Assembly (NCBI GenBank): GCA_910575035.1
Contig: CAJTDL010000016.1
Location: 33,309 to 97,308 of the forward strand
Source: Lachnospiraceae bacterium
GTDB lineage: Bacteria > Bacillota > Clostridia > Lachnospirales > Lachnospiraceae
Direction: 5' to 3'
Length of the DNA: 64,000 bases
In this document: piece after piece, positions 16,085 through 24,502 of the stretch
Numbering within the stretch: position 1 is the first letter of the stretch
Layout of the letters: each line of letters begins with the position of its first letter
Translations under genes and position numbers: made by a program
Notes under the pieces: generated by a model
Seen by the model: the letters and a program-made list of their open reading frames with translations, nothing else
The model's database searches: none
What the model was told of the DNA's origin: nothing

Positions 16085-18469
16085 CTAATCATCATATTTA
16101 ATCCGCTCTGCCAAGGTAACTTTGTTCTGCCCTTTTAAACAAATGCATGAAATTGCCAACGGTATCAGAATCACCCCTGCAGCATATAATATGCTTGGAA
16201 TAATGGGAAACCTATACTCCATATAACCAGCCGCTTTCTGCAAGCTAAGGACAAGGCCATATCCAGCGGTGCCGCCAACCAGAAGCGTAATCAAGATTGC
16301 TGGAAATACAAATTGGATGCTTTCCCAAAACAGCATTTTTCTTATCTGCCTTTCTTCCATCCCGATGGATTCCAACATGGACAGCTCTCTCTTTCGCGCA
16401 GTAATATTTCCAATCACCATATTGATTAAGTTTAATATGCTGAACAAAATCATAAATGCGGAAATTCCATAAATCTGCATTTTAATTTTCTGCACATTTG
16501 CGGAATCATCTATCACCTTTTCCCTCAATGTTGACAGATTCAAATCGAAATACGGTTCAAGGGCAGCACGGATTTCCTGTTCTGCCTGTTCCCCATACGT
16601 TTCATATCCCTCGATGGAAATGGCAAAGGAACTGGCCGTGTTCATGCCGCCCCATAATTTTTCCATGGTTTTATCTGCCATGCAGATATCATATCCCGTG
16701 TTTGCAGGCGCTGTATCCGAAGTCACAGCCGCTATTTCCAATTCGGCTGTGCGTTCTGTTCCATCAAACCAACGCAGCGTAATTTTATCCCCTGCCTGAA
16801 AAGACACACCATTAATTCCTGAAATAAAATCACTATTTGTAATGAGAATGGCATCACGTTCACACAGATAAGCATAAGTGCCGTCTCCGTCCATATCCAT
16901 ATTGAAATATTCATCTGATTCCTCTGTCAGCCGACAAAATCCCTGCACCCAAGTGGCTCCCTGATACTCAATGCTTCCAAAGGCGCTGTTTTCCATTTTC
17001 ACTGACCGTACATGGGGGATTTTTAACAGCTTCTCCCTCAACCCCTCGCTTAAATGCCCTTTAAGCTGCATTTCTGTCGGCCCATATGCGGATGGGTTAT
17101 GGGCGTTATAGAGATAGGAAACGATATATTCTGCATTCTCGAATTCCCCTTCCCTTGCATAGGCCAATTCATCCCACGCATATAAATAGGAGGCGGCTGT
17201 CATAAAAACAACTCCGCCGAACGCAAGGGATGCTGTCATAAGCCTCCTTTTTTTATGGTTTTTCCCCTGCCCCAGTTGCGCCATTACAAACGCTGTCAGC
17301 TTCCTGCGTCCCTTGGCGCCTTTATTCCGATTATTTTCGGCATTGGAATTTTGCGCCGCTTCAATGGGCGAAACCTTTGCCGCAAGAGCCGCTGGCTTTC
17401 CAATTGAAATCTGTACGGCAATCATGCCGAAAATCCCCACGGTAACCGCCACAAGGACATAATTGAGAAATTCCCAGCCTTCCGGCTCTAAAAAATATGC
17501 GATGACGCCTCCTAAAACCACGCCCATCGGTATTGATATCCCATCTAATATGATTCCTTCCCAGCGTACCATTTTCCTGATTTGCCTCTGGGTCATTCCT
17601 ATCGTTAGAAGCTGCCCAATCTGCTGTGTACGTGAGGCAACCGAAAGATAAAATATGCTATAAATAACAATGGAGCTGCCAATTAATATAAACAGGGAGA
17701 TAAGGGCCATTGTATAGAAAGCCATATTTCCTGACTGTAAAGATTCCTCAAACCTTCCATTTATGTTGACGTCCGATCTCTTAACCCCATGATCCATTGC
17801 CATTTGATAAACAGTTGTCTCAAAGGCAGACGGTTCCATATAGGGCGCATCCACAATCCGGACAAGCGCCGTATATTCCATATCTTTCATTAAGGAGCTC
17901 TGATTCGCAAATGCCCTGGACACATAAATGGAATGGGTAGACATGGCATACTGCTGATCCGTATATCCGCAAACCACAAATTCTTCCTGCCTGTCCTGGA
18001 CGTTAAGCAATACTTTTTCCCCAATTTTGCATTCTTGCCCAATATTGTCCATAAACTGCTTATCTACAACAATTTCACCGTACTCTTCTGGCTCTCTGCC
18101 CTCTGTCGGCACATAAGTCTGTATCTTATCTTCTTGGCTGGCCAAATACAGGAAACGGTACTTTACGCCTTTTATTTGGAATGTTTCCCCGCCCTCTTTA
18201 TAAGGAACCATAATTTCCGTCCTAGGATCCAATCCCATTTCTTCCATCTGCCCTTCGGACACACTTATAAACATGGCCTGCTGCATGTTTTCCAACATCC
18301 GCTTTTCTGCTGTTTGCGTACTTGTCAAAAAAAGCGCTATGGTGGTCACAAAAGTAATGGACAGAACAATGGATAAGAGCGAAAAAAAACTATGCCGTTT
18401 CTTTCCCATCAGATTGCTTTTTGCTATGCGGTAAATAATCCCCCTGTTGTTATTGGATTCCAGCTTCAT
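16085..18469 (-). CDS. ABC transporter permease, FtsX/MacB-like
   Basis: The 794-residue membrane protein has a helix after the N-terminus (about residues 28-50), a large extracytoplasmic region, then two FtsX-type helix clusters. The hallmarks SVASRTQQIGQLLTIGMTQR and ITARKRELSMLESIGMEERQ appear before the respective helix sets. Such permeases with a linked ATPase and two-component system usually handle or sense antimicrobial peptides or cell-envelope lipids; that role is inferred. ATG 18469 is preferred, with AGGTGG five bases upstream; a GTG at 18478 is in frame. The start overlaps the ATPase stop region. A degraded relative is found at 58.7-59.5 kb. Confidence 0.86.
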   Translation of the reverse strand: MKLESNNNRGIIYRIAKSNLMGKKRHSFFSLLSIVLSITFVTTIALFLTSTQTAEKRMLENMQQAMFISVSEGQMEEMGLDPRTEIMVPYKEGGETFQIKGVKYRFLYLASQEDKIQTYVPTEGREPEEYGEIVVDKQFMDNIGQECKIGEKVLLNVQDRQEEFVVCGYTDQQYAMSTHSIYVSRAFANQSSLMKDMEYTALVRIVDAPYMEPSAFETTVYQMAMDHGVKRSDVNINGRFEESLQSGNMAFYTMALISLFILIGSSIVIYSIFYLSVASRTQQIGQLLTIGMTQRQIRKMVRWEGIILDGISIPMGVVLGGVIAYFLEPEGWEFLNYVLVAVTVGIFGMIAVQISIGKPAALAAKVSPIEAAQNSNAENNRNKGAKGRRKLTAFVMAQLGQGKNHKKRRLMTASLAFGGVVFMTAASYLYAWDELAYAREGEFENAEYIVSYLYNAHNPSAYGPTEMQLKGHLSEGLREKLLKIPHVRSVKMENSAFGSIEYQGATWVQGFCRLTEESDEYFNMDMDGDGTYAYLCERDAILITNSDFISGINGVSFQAGDKITLRWFDGTERTAELEIAAVTSDTAPANTGYDICMADKTMEKLWGGMNTASSFAISIEGYETYGEQAEQEIRAALEPYFDLNLSTLREKVIDDSANVQKIKMQIYGISAFMILFSILNLINMVIGNITARKRELSMLESIGMEERQIRKMLFWESIQFVFPAILITLLVGGTAGYGLVLSLQKAAGYMEYRFPIIPSILYAAGVILIPLAISCICLKGQNKVTLAERIKYDD

Positions 18470-18471
18470 CC

Positions 18472-19146
18472 TTACCACCTGCTTTCTGCAATCCGCCCGT
18501 CCTCGATCCGAATGGAACGGTCTGCGGCCTGTGCAATCTCATCATTATGAGTAATCATGACAACCGTCTGATAAAACTTTCTGCTGGTAGCCTGCAGAAG
18601 CCCTACCACTTCCTGGCTGGTATGGCTGTCAAGATTTCCAGTTGGCTCATCTGCCAGTATAATGGCAGGCTTTGTAATTAATGCCCTTGCAATCGCCACG
18701 CGCTGCTGTTGGCCGCCAGACAGCTTGTTCGGCATCCTTTGTAATTTATCCTCCAATCCTAACGCATTTACAATATCATCAAAATAGTGCCGATCTACGC
18801 GTCTCCCATCCAATTCCACCGGAAGGGCGATATTGTCATAAACCGTCAAATTCGGCAGCAAATTATAATTTTGAAAGATAAACCCTATCTTCCTCCTTCG
18901 AAAAATAGTTAATTCATTTCTTTCCATTCCGCACAATTCCTGCCCATCCACCACAACGCTCCCGCTTGTAGGTATATCCAACCCGCCCAGCATATGGAGC
19001 AATGTGCTTTTTCCGGAGCCAGAAGTTCCAACTATGGCGGTAAAGCTCCCCTTTTCAATTTCTAATGTGATTCCATCAAGAGCCTTTACCAATAACGGTT
19101 CTGCGCCATAATATTTCGTAAGGTTATTTGTCTGTAAAATATGCAT
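18472..19146 (-). CDS. ABC transporter ATP-binding protein, LolD/MacB-like
   Basis: The 224-residue ATPase has Walker [11 protein letters not shown]-loop FQNYNLLP, signature [15 protein letters not shown], Walker [12 protein letters not shown] and the switch His in ITHNDE. This is the MacB/LolD subfamily, which powers FtsX-type permeases by mechanotransmission. Its stop lies at the start of the permease gene, so the two form one complex and are translationally coupled. The response regulator and kinase genes lie upstream in the same direction, with a gap of about 95 bases before this gene. Confidence 0.92.
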   Translation of the reverse strand: MHILQTNNLTKYYGAEPLLVKALDGITLEIEKGSFTAIVGTSGSGKSTLLHMLGGLDIPTSGSVVVDGQELCGMERNELTIFRRRKIGFIFQNYNLLPNLTVYDNIALPVELDGRRVDRHYFDDIVNALGLEDKLQRMPNKLSGGQQQRVAIARALITKPAIILADEPTGNLDSHTSQEVVGLLQATSRKFYQTVVMITHNDEIAQAADRSIRIEDGRIAESRW

Positions 19147-19241
19147 GGGTAATCTCTCCTTCCTTTTATACTCTAATTCTAAAAGGAAACGTTATCAATC
19201 CTGTTTCAATTTCAGATAAAATTATCTCAAAACCGAAACAA

Positions 19242-20258
19242 TTACACAATTTTTCGGTTCGGCAAGAACACGGAAAAGCAGGAGCCCCGCCCTATTACAG
19301 AATGAACCATAATATACCCGCCCTGAAGCATAATAATATTTCTGGCAATATACAGGCCTAACCCTAACCCTTCCTCATTGGAAATGGATTTCTCCCTGTA
19401 AAAACGTTTGAATATGTCATTATAATATTCTGGAGGTACTCCCTTGCCGGTATCCTGTATTTGAATCTCAACATACATCTCTCCAGAAACCACATTGACA
19501 GTAATATTTCCCCTTTCTTCTGTATATTTAACGGCATTATCCAATATATTTCCAATCGCCTCTGCAGTCCACTTTATATCATGGGGAACCTTTATCGTCG
19601 GCCGGCAGTGAATGGAAATATCTATGCCTTTCTTGTCAGCCTTTTGGACAATCCCATTTACAGCCAGTTCCATCGTATGAAAAATGCGGTTGTTTCCCAT
19701 ATTCAATTGAATCATAGCGCTTTCTAAGCGTGAAGACTTAATCAAGGAATCTATAAGAAACTCCAATTTTTCCAGCTGCTGCTGGATAATTTCCCGAAAA
19801 TAGCCTGCTTCATCACTCGTTAGATCGGGATCAGAAATCATATCATGGTACATCCGTATATTGGAGAGCGGGGTCTTTAACTGGTGTGATATTTCGGAAA
19901 TGGCTTGTTGAAGCTTGCCTTTCTCTTTCTCGCTTTCCCGCAGACGGTTCTGAACAACATCCTCCATCTTTTCCAGTTCCATTACTATTTTTGATGTAAG
20001 GGTTTCCTCATTCCGCTGCAGCCGCCCTTTTTCCTGTCGCATAATCCGTTCCGCATTACAGCAGATTTCTTCCGAGAACGCAACAAACCTCCTGCGAAAG
20101 TACAGGTAATAGCCAAGGTTTAACATTCCAAGGGAAATTATGATTACAAATAAAACAGGTTTTCCTGGGATCTCTGGCGTCTGTGACGCAAGGAGGCAGC
20201 ATCCCGCAATCAATAATATGGCATTGGTTGCCAACAGCGCGTATTTAAAGGCCTTCAT
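19242..20258 (-). CDS. Sensor histidine kinase
   Basis: The 338-residue kinase has two N-terminal membrane helices (about 6-26 and 33-52) with almost no loop between them. It therefore probably senses within the membrane or through its ABC partner, as intramembrane-sensing kinases do. The phosphoacceptor is His125 in SEISHQLKTPL. The ATPase lobe shows NILDNAVKY, DTGKGVPPEY and GLGLGLYIA. The start is ATG 20258, one base after the response-regulator stop and next to GGGAGGAG. An upstream in-frame start would lie inside the regulator gene. It phosphorylates the regulator at 20260 and presumably controls the adjacent transporter. Confidence 0.9.
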   Translation of the reverse strand: MKAFKYALLATNAILLIAGCCLLASQTPEIPGKPVLFVIIISLGMLNLGYYLYFRRRFVAFSEEICCNAERIMRQEKGRLQRNEETLTSKIVMELEKMEDVVQNRLRESEKEKGKLQQAISEISHQLKTPLSNIRMYHDMISDPDLTSDEAGYFREIIQQQLEKLEFLIDSLIKSSRLESAMIQLNMGNNRIFHTMELAVNGIVQKADKKGIDISIHCRPTIKVPHDIKWTAEAIGNILDNAVKYTEERGNITVNVVSGEMYVEIQIQDTGKGVPPEYYNDIFKRFYREKSISNEEGLGLGLYIARNIIMLQGGYIMVHSVIGRGSCFSVFLPNRKIV

Positions 20259-20259
20259 C

Positions 20260-20943
20260 CTACTCCTCCCTGTGTCCAACCCATTGATACCCCAAACCGT
20301 AAATCGTTTTAATATACCCAAATTTGCCATCCGAAATTTTATTCCGCAAACGGCTGATATTTAAAGATAATGTGTGCTCATTCACAAAGTTCCCTTTGCT
20401 GTCCCATATATTTTCCAATAAAAGTTCCTTTGTCAGAATCTGCTGGCGGTTTTTGCAAAAAAAATGGAGCAGCTCAAATTCTGTGGGCGTAAGGGATAAT
20501 AACTCTCCGTTTTTCCTTACAATGCATCGTTCAAAATCAATCACTAAATTTCCGCAGGAATATAAAGTATTTTCTTTTTGCCCTCCGCACCTGCGTAATA
20601 CGGCTTGTATTTTCTCCATAACGATTTTAATGCGGAAAGGTTTTGTGATATAATCATCCGCTCCCAAATGATACCCTTCTATAATTTCATCATCTAAATT
20701 GTGCGCTGTCAGAAATATAAAGGGAATCCCATAAGGGAAAATTGTGTTTTTCGCAAATTGGAGCCCATCACCATCTGGCAGATTTATATCCAACAGCACT
20801 AAGTCATAGGCGCCTTCGGATAATAAACGTTTGGCTTCTGCTATGGTGTGCGCCGGAAATGGTTCCATGTTCCTTTTCTGCAGATTGTAACATAACCCTG
20901 CATTCATAATTTCATCATCTTCAACTACCATTACTTTACTCAT
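20260..20943 (-). CDS. OmpR-family response regulator
   Basis: The 227-residue protein has a receiver domain with the acidic pair in VVEDDE, phosphoacceptor Asp52 in LLDINLPDGDG, the conserved Thr in FLTA and Lys in DDYITKPF. A winged-helix output domain follows (LTPTEFELLHFF, NISRLRNKI, IKTIYGLGYQW). ATG 20943 follows AAAGGAG with normal spacing; an in-frame start at 20976 is less likely. Its stop TAG is one base from the kinase ATG. The kinase and ABC genes follow in the same orientation. Confidence 0.92.
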   Translation of the reverse strand: MSKVMVVEDDEIMNAGLCYNLQKRNMEPFPAHTIAEAKRLLSEGAYDLVLLDINLPDGDGLQFAKNTIFPYGIPFIFLTAHNLDDEIIEGYHLGADDYITKPFRIKIVMEKIQAVLRRCGGQKENTLYSCGNLVIDFERCIVRKNGELLSLTPTEFELLHFFCKNRQQILTKELLLENIWDSKGNFVNEHTLSLNISRLRNKISDGKFGYIKTIYGLGYQWVGHREE

Positions 20944-21017
20944 CGTTCCGATTCTCCTTTTATGCTTATCAAGCATTTTTGCCCTTCGGCATTGTCGGTA
21001 TAGAATATCAGTATACC

Positions 21018-21049
21018 AAAAAATCCCGCCTTATAAAAGACGGGATTTT
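21018..21049. terminator. Bidirectional terminator (copy 2)
   Basis: AAAATCCCG (21020-21028) pairs with CGGGATTTT (21041-21049). It ends transcription of the alcohol dehydrogenase gene on the minus strand, before the response regulator gene. The terminator at 15957 is the related copy. Confidence 0.72.
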
Positions 21050-21188
21050 CGTCCGCATAGCCTCTATGTATTCTTTCATCTGCAGAAGCCCTAAAACCCT
21101 GTGTTTTGCCACATACGCCGCTGCAGCCGCTTATGCCGCAGATGCACCCATGAAAGGGCAACGCCTATTTGGCTCAATCCTATTTGAT

Positions 21189-22370
21189 TTAGAAATCAAC
21201 CTCTGTCCCATAAAATGTGCATTTAAACAGCTTTGCCATTTGTCCGGGATCGATTGCCCTTGGGTTAGAGCCTGTGCAGGCGTCGCCTACTGCGTTAGCC
21301 GCAATTGCGTCAAGTTTTTCCAGGAATTCGTCCTCCTTCACGCCGAACTCCTGGATTGTCTTAGGAATATTCATCGCACGGTTAAATTCCTCTATTTTTT
21401 CGATAAGCGCATTTACCTGGGCCTTTTCTGACGTGCCGCCAAGCCCTATGCGCCTTGCAATATCTGCGTACCTTCTCATGGCCTCTTTCTCATGGGCGTT
21501 ATACTTAATCACATAGGGAAGGTAAATGGCGTTTGCGCAGCCGTGAGGAATATGCCCCGTTGAAAATGCCGCGCCTGTTTTATGCGCCATTGAATGGACA
21601 ATGCCCAAAAGCGCATTTGAGAATGCCTGGCCTGCAAGGCACTGGGCATAGTGCATCTGTTCCCTTGCGTCCATATCGCCAAGATAGGACTGGGGAAGAT
21701 AATCCAGCACCATTTCGATTGCCTTAACTGCAAGCGGGTCTGTAAATGGGCTGTTGAGCGTCGAAACATAGGCTTCAATCGCATGTGTCAGAGCGTCCAT
21801 GCCTGTATATGCAACCTGTTTTGCAGGAAGGCTTTCAACCAATGCCGGGTCAACAATCGCAACATCAGGCGTTATTTCAAAATCAGCGAGAGGATATTTA
21901 ATTCCCTTTGCATAATCGGTAATTACTGAAAACGCTGTTACTTCTGTTGCTGTTCCAGAAGTTGAGGGTATTGCGCAGAAACGGGCTTTCGTCCTCAGTT
22001 TTGGGAAATTAAATGGGGTAATCAAATCCTCAAAGGTTGTATCAGGATATTCATAGAAGGCCCACATAGCCTTTGCTGCATCAATTGGAGAGCCTCCGCC
22101 GATGGATACAATCCAATCAGGCTGAAATTCCTGCATTGCAGCAGCGCCCTTCATAACTGTTTCCACAGACGGGTCGGGCTCAACACCTTCAAAGAATTTA
22201 ACTTCCATTCCTGCTTCTTTGAGGTATTTCTCAACCTTGTCAAGAAATCCCCCTTTCCTCATCGAGCTGCCGCCCGAAACGACAATTGCCTTTTTGCCCG
22301 AAAGGGATTTGAGATTCTCAAGCGCATCCTTACCGTAATACAAATCTCTAGGTAATGTAAATCTTCCCAT
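21189..22370 (-). CDS. Iron-containing alcohol dehydrogenase
   Basis: The 393-residue group III alcohol dehydrogenase would reduce aldehydes with NAD(P)H in fermentation. It has the nucleotide motif GGGSPIDAAKAMW, STSGTATEVTAFSVI and the metal-binding histidine region HSMAHKTGAAFSTGHIPHG. The start ATG 22370 has an AGGAGG site. A strong promoter and a Rex-type operator lie directly upstream, so expression should rise when NADH accumulates. It stands alone with a terminator downstream. Butanol or ethanol dehydrogenase activity is likely, but the exact substrate is open. Confidence 0.9.
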   Translation of the reverse strand: MGRFTLPRDLYYGKDALENLKSLSGKKAIVVSGGSSMRKGGFLDKVEKYLKEAGMEVKFFEGVEPDPSVETVMKGAAAMQEFQPDWIVSIGGGSPIDAAKAMWAFYEYPDTTFEDLITPFNFPKLRTKARFCAIPSTSGTATEVTAFSVITDYAKGIKYPLADFEITPDVAIVDPALVESLPAKQVAYTGMDALTHAIEAYVSTLNSPFTDPLAVKAIEMVLDYLPQSYLGDMDAREQMHYAQCLAGQAFSNALLGIVHSMAHKTGAAFSTGHIPHGCANAIYLPYVIKYNAHEKEAMRRYADIARRIGLGGTSEKAQVNALIEKIEEFNRAMNIPKTIQEFGVKEDEFLEKLDAIAANAVGDACTGSNPRAIDPGQMAKLFKCTFYGTEVDF

Positions 22371-22394
22371 TGTAAAAACCTCCTAAAAAATATT

Positions 22395-22449
22395 TTGTTA
22401 AAATTTTAACATACTGATATATTATACCATATTTTTTGTGAAAATACAA
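22395..22449 (-). promoter_or_regulatory. Promoter with Rex operator upstream of the alcohol dehydrogenase
   Basis: On the minus strand TTGTAT (22444-22449), a 17-base spacer and TATAAT (22421-22426) form the promoter. The dyad TTGTTAAAATTTTAACAT at 22395-22412 matches the Rex consensus TTGTTAA-N4-TTAACAA at all but the last base. It sits over the transcription start, so redox repression by the NADH sensor Rex is expected. Confidence 0.85.
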
Positions 22450-22481
22450 TAGGTTTGGCAAATTTCACAGGGCAGGAATGG

Positions 22482-22709
22482 CTATTCGTTACTATTCATG
22501 GCTGCTGTCAGTAGCTTAAGGGATTGGCAGATAGGGAGCAGGGGTAGACAACTGGACATCTGGGCGCGGGGACGGCTTACGCAGACATAGCGCTGTTTGG
22601 TGTTTATGACAGAGTTTGTATAGGAAATTAAATTACTTTTATCAAGGTAAATTTCAGAATTAAGGGATATTTGGAATTCGCGGTTGCCTGGATTCAAATA
22701 AATGCCCAT
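22482..22709 (-). pseudogene. AAA-ATPase (DUF1703-type) N-terminal remnant
   Basis: From ATG 22709, behind AGGAGG, the frame gives MGIYLNPGNREFQISLNSE, IYLDKSNLISYTNSVINT and RYVCVSRPR. This is the start of the large AAA-ATPase-like/PD-(D/E)XK family common in gut anaerobes, where the next residues RFGKS form the Walker A. Here the frame diverges right after VSRPR and stops at 22482, so the nucleotide site and the nuclease domain are lost. The start signals are intact, so a 75-residue stub could still be made. Confidence 0.75.
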
Positions 22710-22811
22710 TTGTTCATACCTCCTGGAAAAAGACAGTGGAAAAGGGCTTATAGGAAGCCTTTTCAGCATAAGGGAAGCCCTAAAAATAGTAAAAAGATTC
22801 TGGGTAAAAAT

Positions 22812-23903
22812 TTAGGGTTCGAGCTTTTTTAGGGCGTCAAGCCGTTGGCAGAACATTTCCCACCAGGGTTCATGGCCAAAAAACCATTCTTTTGGGATTT
22901 CTGCAAGCTGGTTTAACCCGCTTCTCTGGACAGCTTTTTGGGCGGCCTCCAGCTGTGTCATTTTTGTGGAAAATGGAACTGTTAAACAGTTTGCGCCTGG
23001 CAATGTATCATATTGGGAAAATGCTTTATTGAAATCCATAAAATCATGCAGGCGCAAGGGGCGGTTGGTGGCATTATCCACAAGAAAGCCCCAATTTCCC
23101 CAATGGCGGTCCGTGTTCCCAATCAGGTAGTCTAAAATATTCATCATATCATAGGAATACGCATCCAGCTGGTCAATATATGCCTGTACATCTAAGCCAT
23201 GGTTTACGGCATAGATTTCAAAAGCTTCCCGGGAAGCTATGCTATATGCCGCAGACGTCATAAGCGGGCTTTTGGATACCTTCAGGCCATCATAAATGGA
23301 TTCCTGGTAAACGACCTGCTTGCAGGAAAAGCATTGGCAGATTTTACTGGCAAGCAGTTCCCGTTCTACAGCGTCTGCATTCCCATCTTTTAACAACACA
23401 ATTCCGTCATTTTCCCTGTACCATGCTTTGGGGAAAGTGCCGCCTGTGGAAAGGTCGTCGGCGATCAGATAGCTGTTTGTAATAGAAATCTGCCTGCCGC
23501 GGAGGGACACATCCACAAAGGCATTGCTTAAAGGGTTGTCATACAGATTGATTTCAGCAAAGGTTACGGTTTCTGTGCTTTCTTTGACCCAGTAAATGTC
23601 CGTAAGGCACAGGGCGTGATAGGACAGTGCAATCTGTGCCCGCTCGCGGTCTGTCATTGCCTGTGCCATGCCAATGCTGTTTAAAATCTCTTTGGCATAA
23701 GCCCTGTCCAGGGTCAGCATACGGGAGGCGCACCAGAAGTAGAAATTGGCCAGATTGTGGAATTGCGTGTCCAGTCCGTTCTGGCATTCTTCCAGCCAGA
23801 GGTTATATGGCAGGAATGGTGCATGGTAAATGGTGCAGCGTCCTTCCGTATCAATCGAGGCGATTGCCTGGCTGCCGTGCATAATATGGTATGTGGCTCC
23901 CAT
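22812..23903 (-). CDS. HipA-like kinase domain protein, solitary
   Basis: The 363-residue protein resembles HipA-type Ser/Thr kinases. It has an N-lobe with DLSTGGTFPKAWYREN..GIVLLKDG, a Glu in EREL, the catalytic loop GNTDRHWGNWGF and the metal-binding DFMDFNKAF. HipA kinases phosphorylate targets such as glutamyl-tRNA synthetase, giving growth arrest; the target of this one is unknown. No HipB-like antitoxin gene is adjacent, unlike classical hipBA. ATG 23903 is chosen, with AAGGAG 10 bases upstream; an in-frame start at 23981 lacks one. A large inverted repeat is found in the upstream region at 24008-24086. Confidence 0.75.
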   Translation of the reverse strand: MGATYHIMHGSQAIASIDTEGRCTIYHAPFLPYNLWLEECQNGLDTQFHNLANFYFWCASRMLTLDRAYAKEILNSIGMAQAMTDRERAQIALSYHALCLTDIYWVKESTETVTFAEINLYDNPLSNAFVDVSLRGRQISITNSYLIADDLSTGGTFPKAWYRENDGIVLLKDGNADAVERELLASKICQCFSCKQVVYQESIYDGLKVSKSPLMTSAAYSIASREAFEIYAVNHGLDVQAYIDQLDAYSYDMMNILDYLIGNTDRHWGNWGFLVDNATNRPLRLHDFMDFNKAFSQYDTLPGANCLTVPFSTKMTQLEAAQKAVQRSGLNQLAEIPKEWFFGHEPWWEMFCQRLDALKKLEP

Positions 23904-24007
23904 GCTGGTTGGCTCCTTTCTAAAAATATTAATGTGGAATAAAAAAATAAGGTATTTTACCGCTCCATAGAAGTGATACAAGCTTATGCAAGCAAGTATG
24001 CCTTAGC

Positions 24008-24086
24008 ATTGCTCTGGCGGTTAAATATCATAATATTTTTCTTGCCCAAAGCTCTGTCTGCTGCGATATTTAACCGTCAGGGCAAT
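24008..24086. repeat. 22-bp inverted repeat between divergent genes
   Basis: The arms 24008-24029 (ending GGTTAAATATC) and 24065-24086 (beginning GATATTTAACC) are complementary at 20 of 22 positions around a 35-base loop. It lies between the HipA-like gene and the surface-protein operon. It could be a terminator-like structure, an operator, or a small mobile-element relic. Confidence 0.7.
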
Positions 24087-24330
24087 AGATAGGTGCTTAA
24101 AAATAGTATAGGGGATTTTTATAAAAAATACAAGACAGCAATCCTGTTTTTGGGGATTGACATTTGCAAGATGGCTGTTATGCCGATTGCTGGCCTTGCT
24201 ATGTATGCATCTTGATATCCAGACTTTTGCCCCGCCTTTCGAACCGCAATCAGAGATATTGCTGAAACGGCGCCGGCTGCATTGGTTTATTGGTATTCAT
24301 TTGGAGTGTGTAAAAGGCATGGATGAGGGA

Positions 24331-24391
24331 AAGATAAGGTGTTTTGAATATCTGCAGAGATGAGTGGAAGATAAGGTATTTTGAACATCTG
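24331..24391 (+). repeat. Pair of 24-bp direct repeats upstream of the surface operon
   Basis: AAGATAAGGTGTTTTGAATA continuing to 24354 is repeated at 24368-24391 with two changes, start to start 37 bases apart. Two similarly spaced sites ahead of a promoter suggest binding sites for a dimeric regulator. Confidence 0.6.
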
Positions 24392-24502
24392 TAAAATAGT
24401 GAAAGTGCACAAAATATCTTTGTATTTCGTGCAAAAAAATGGATATAGGAATACAATAGACTTGGATTTTTATATACAAAATGCACAAAAGAGGTGATTC
24501 AG

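Noticed and set aside
21112-21135. GC-rich near-palindrome centred on GCTGCAGC downstream of the alcohol dehydrogenase gene.
   Set aside because: It has no T tract and lies just before the clear terminator at 21018; it may be a chance palindrome or part of the repeat, so no function is assigned.
24331-24391. 24-bp repeats as a start of a CRISPR array.
   Set aside because: Only two copies, a spacer of 13 bases between them, and no cas genes. They are more like binding sites.
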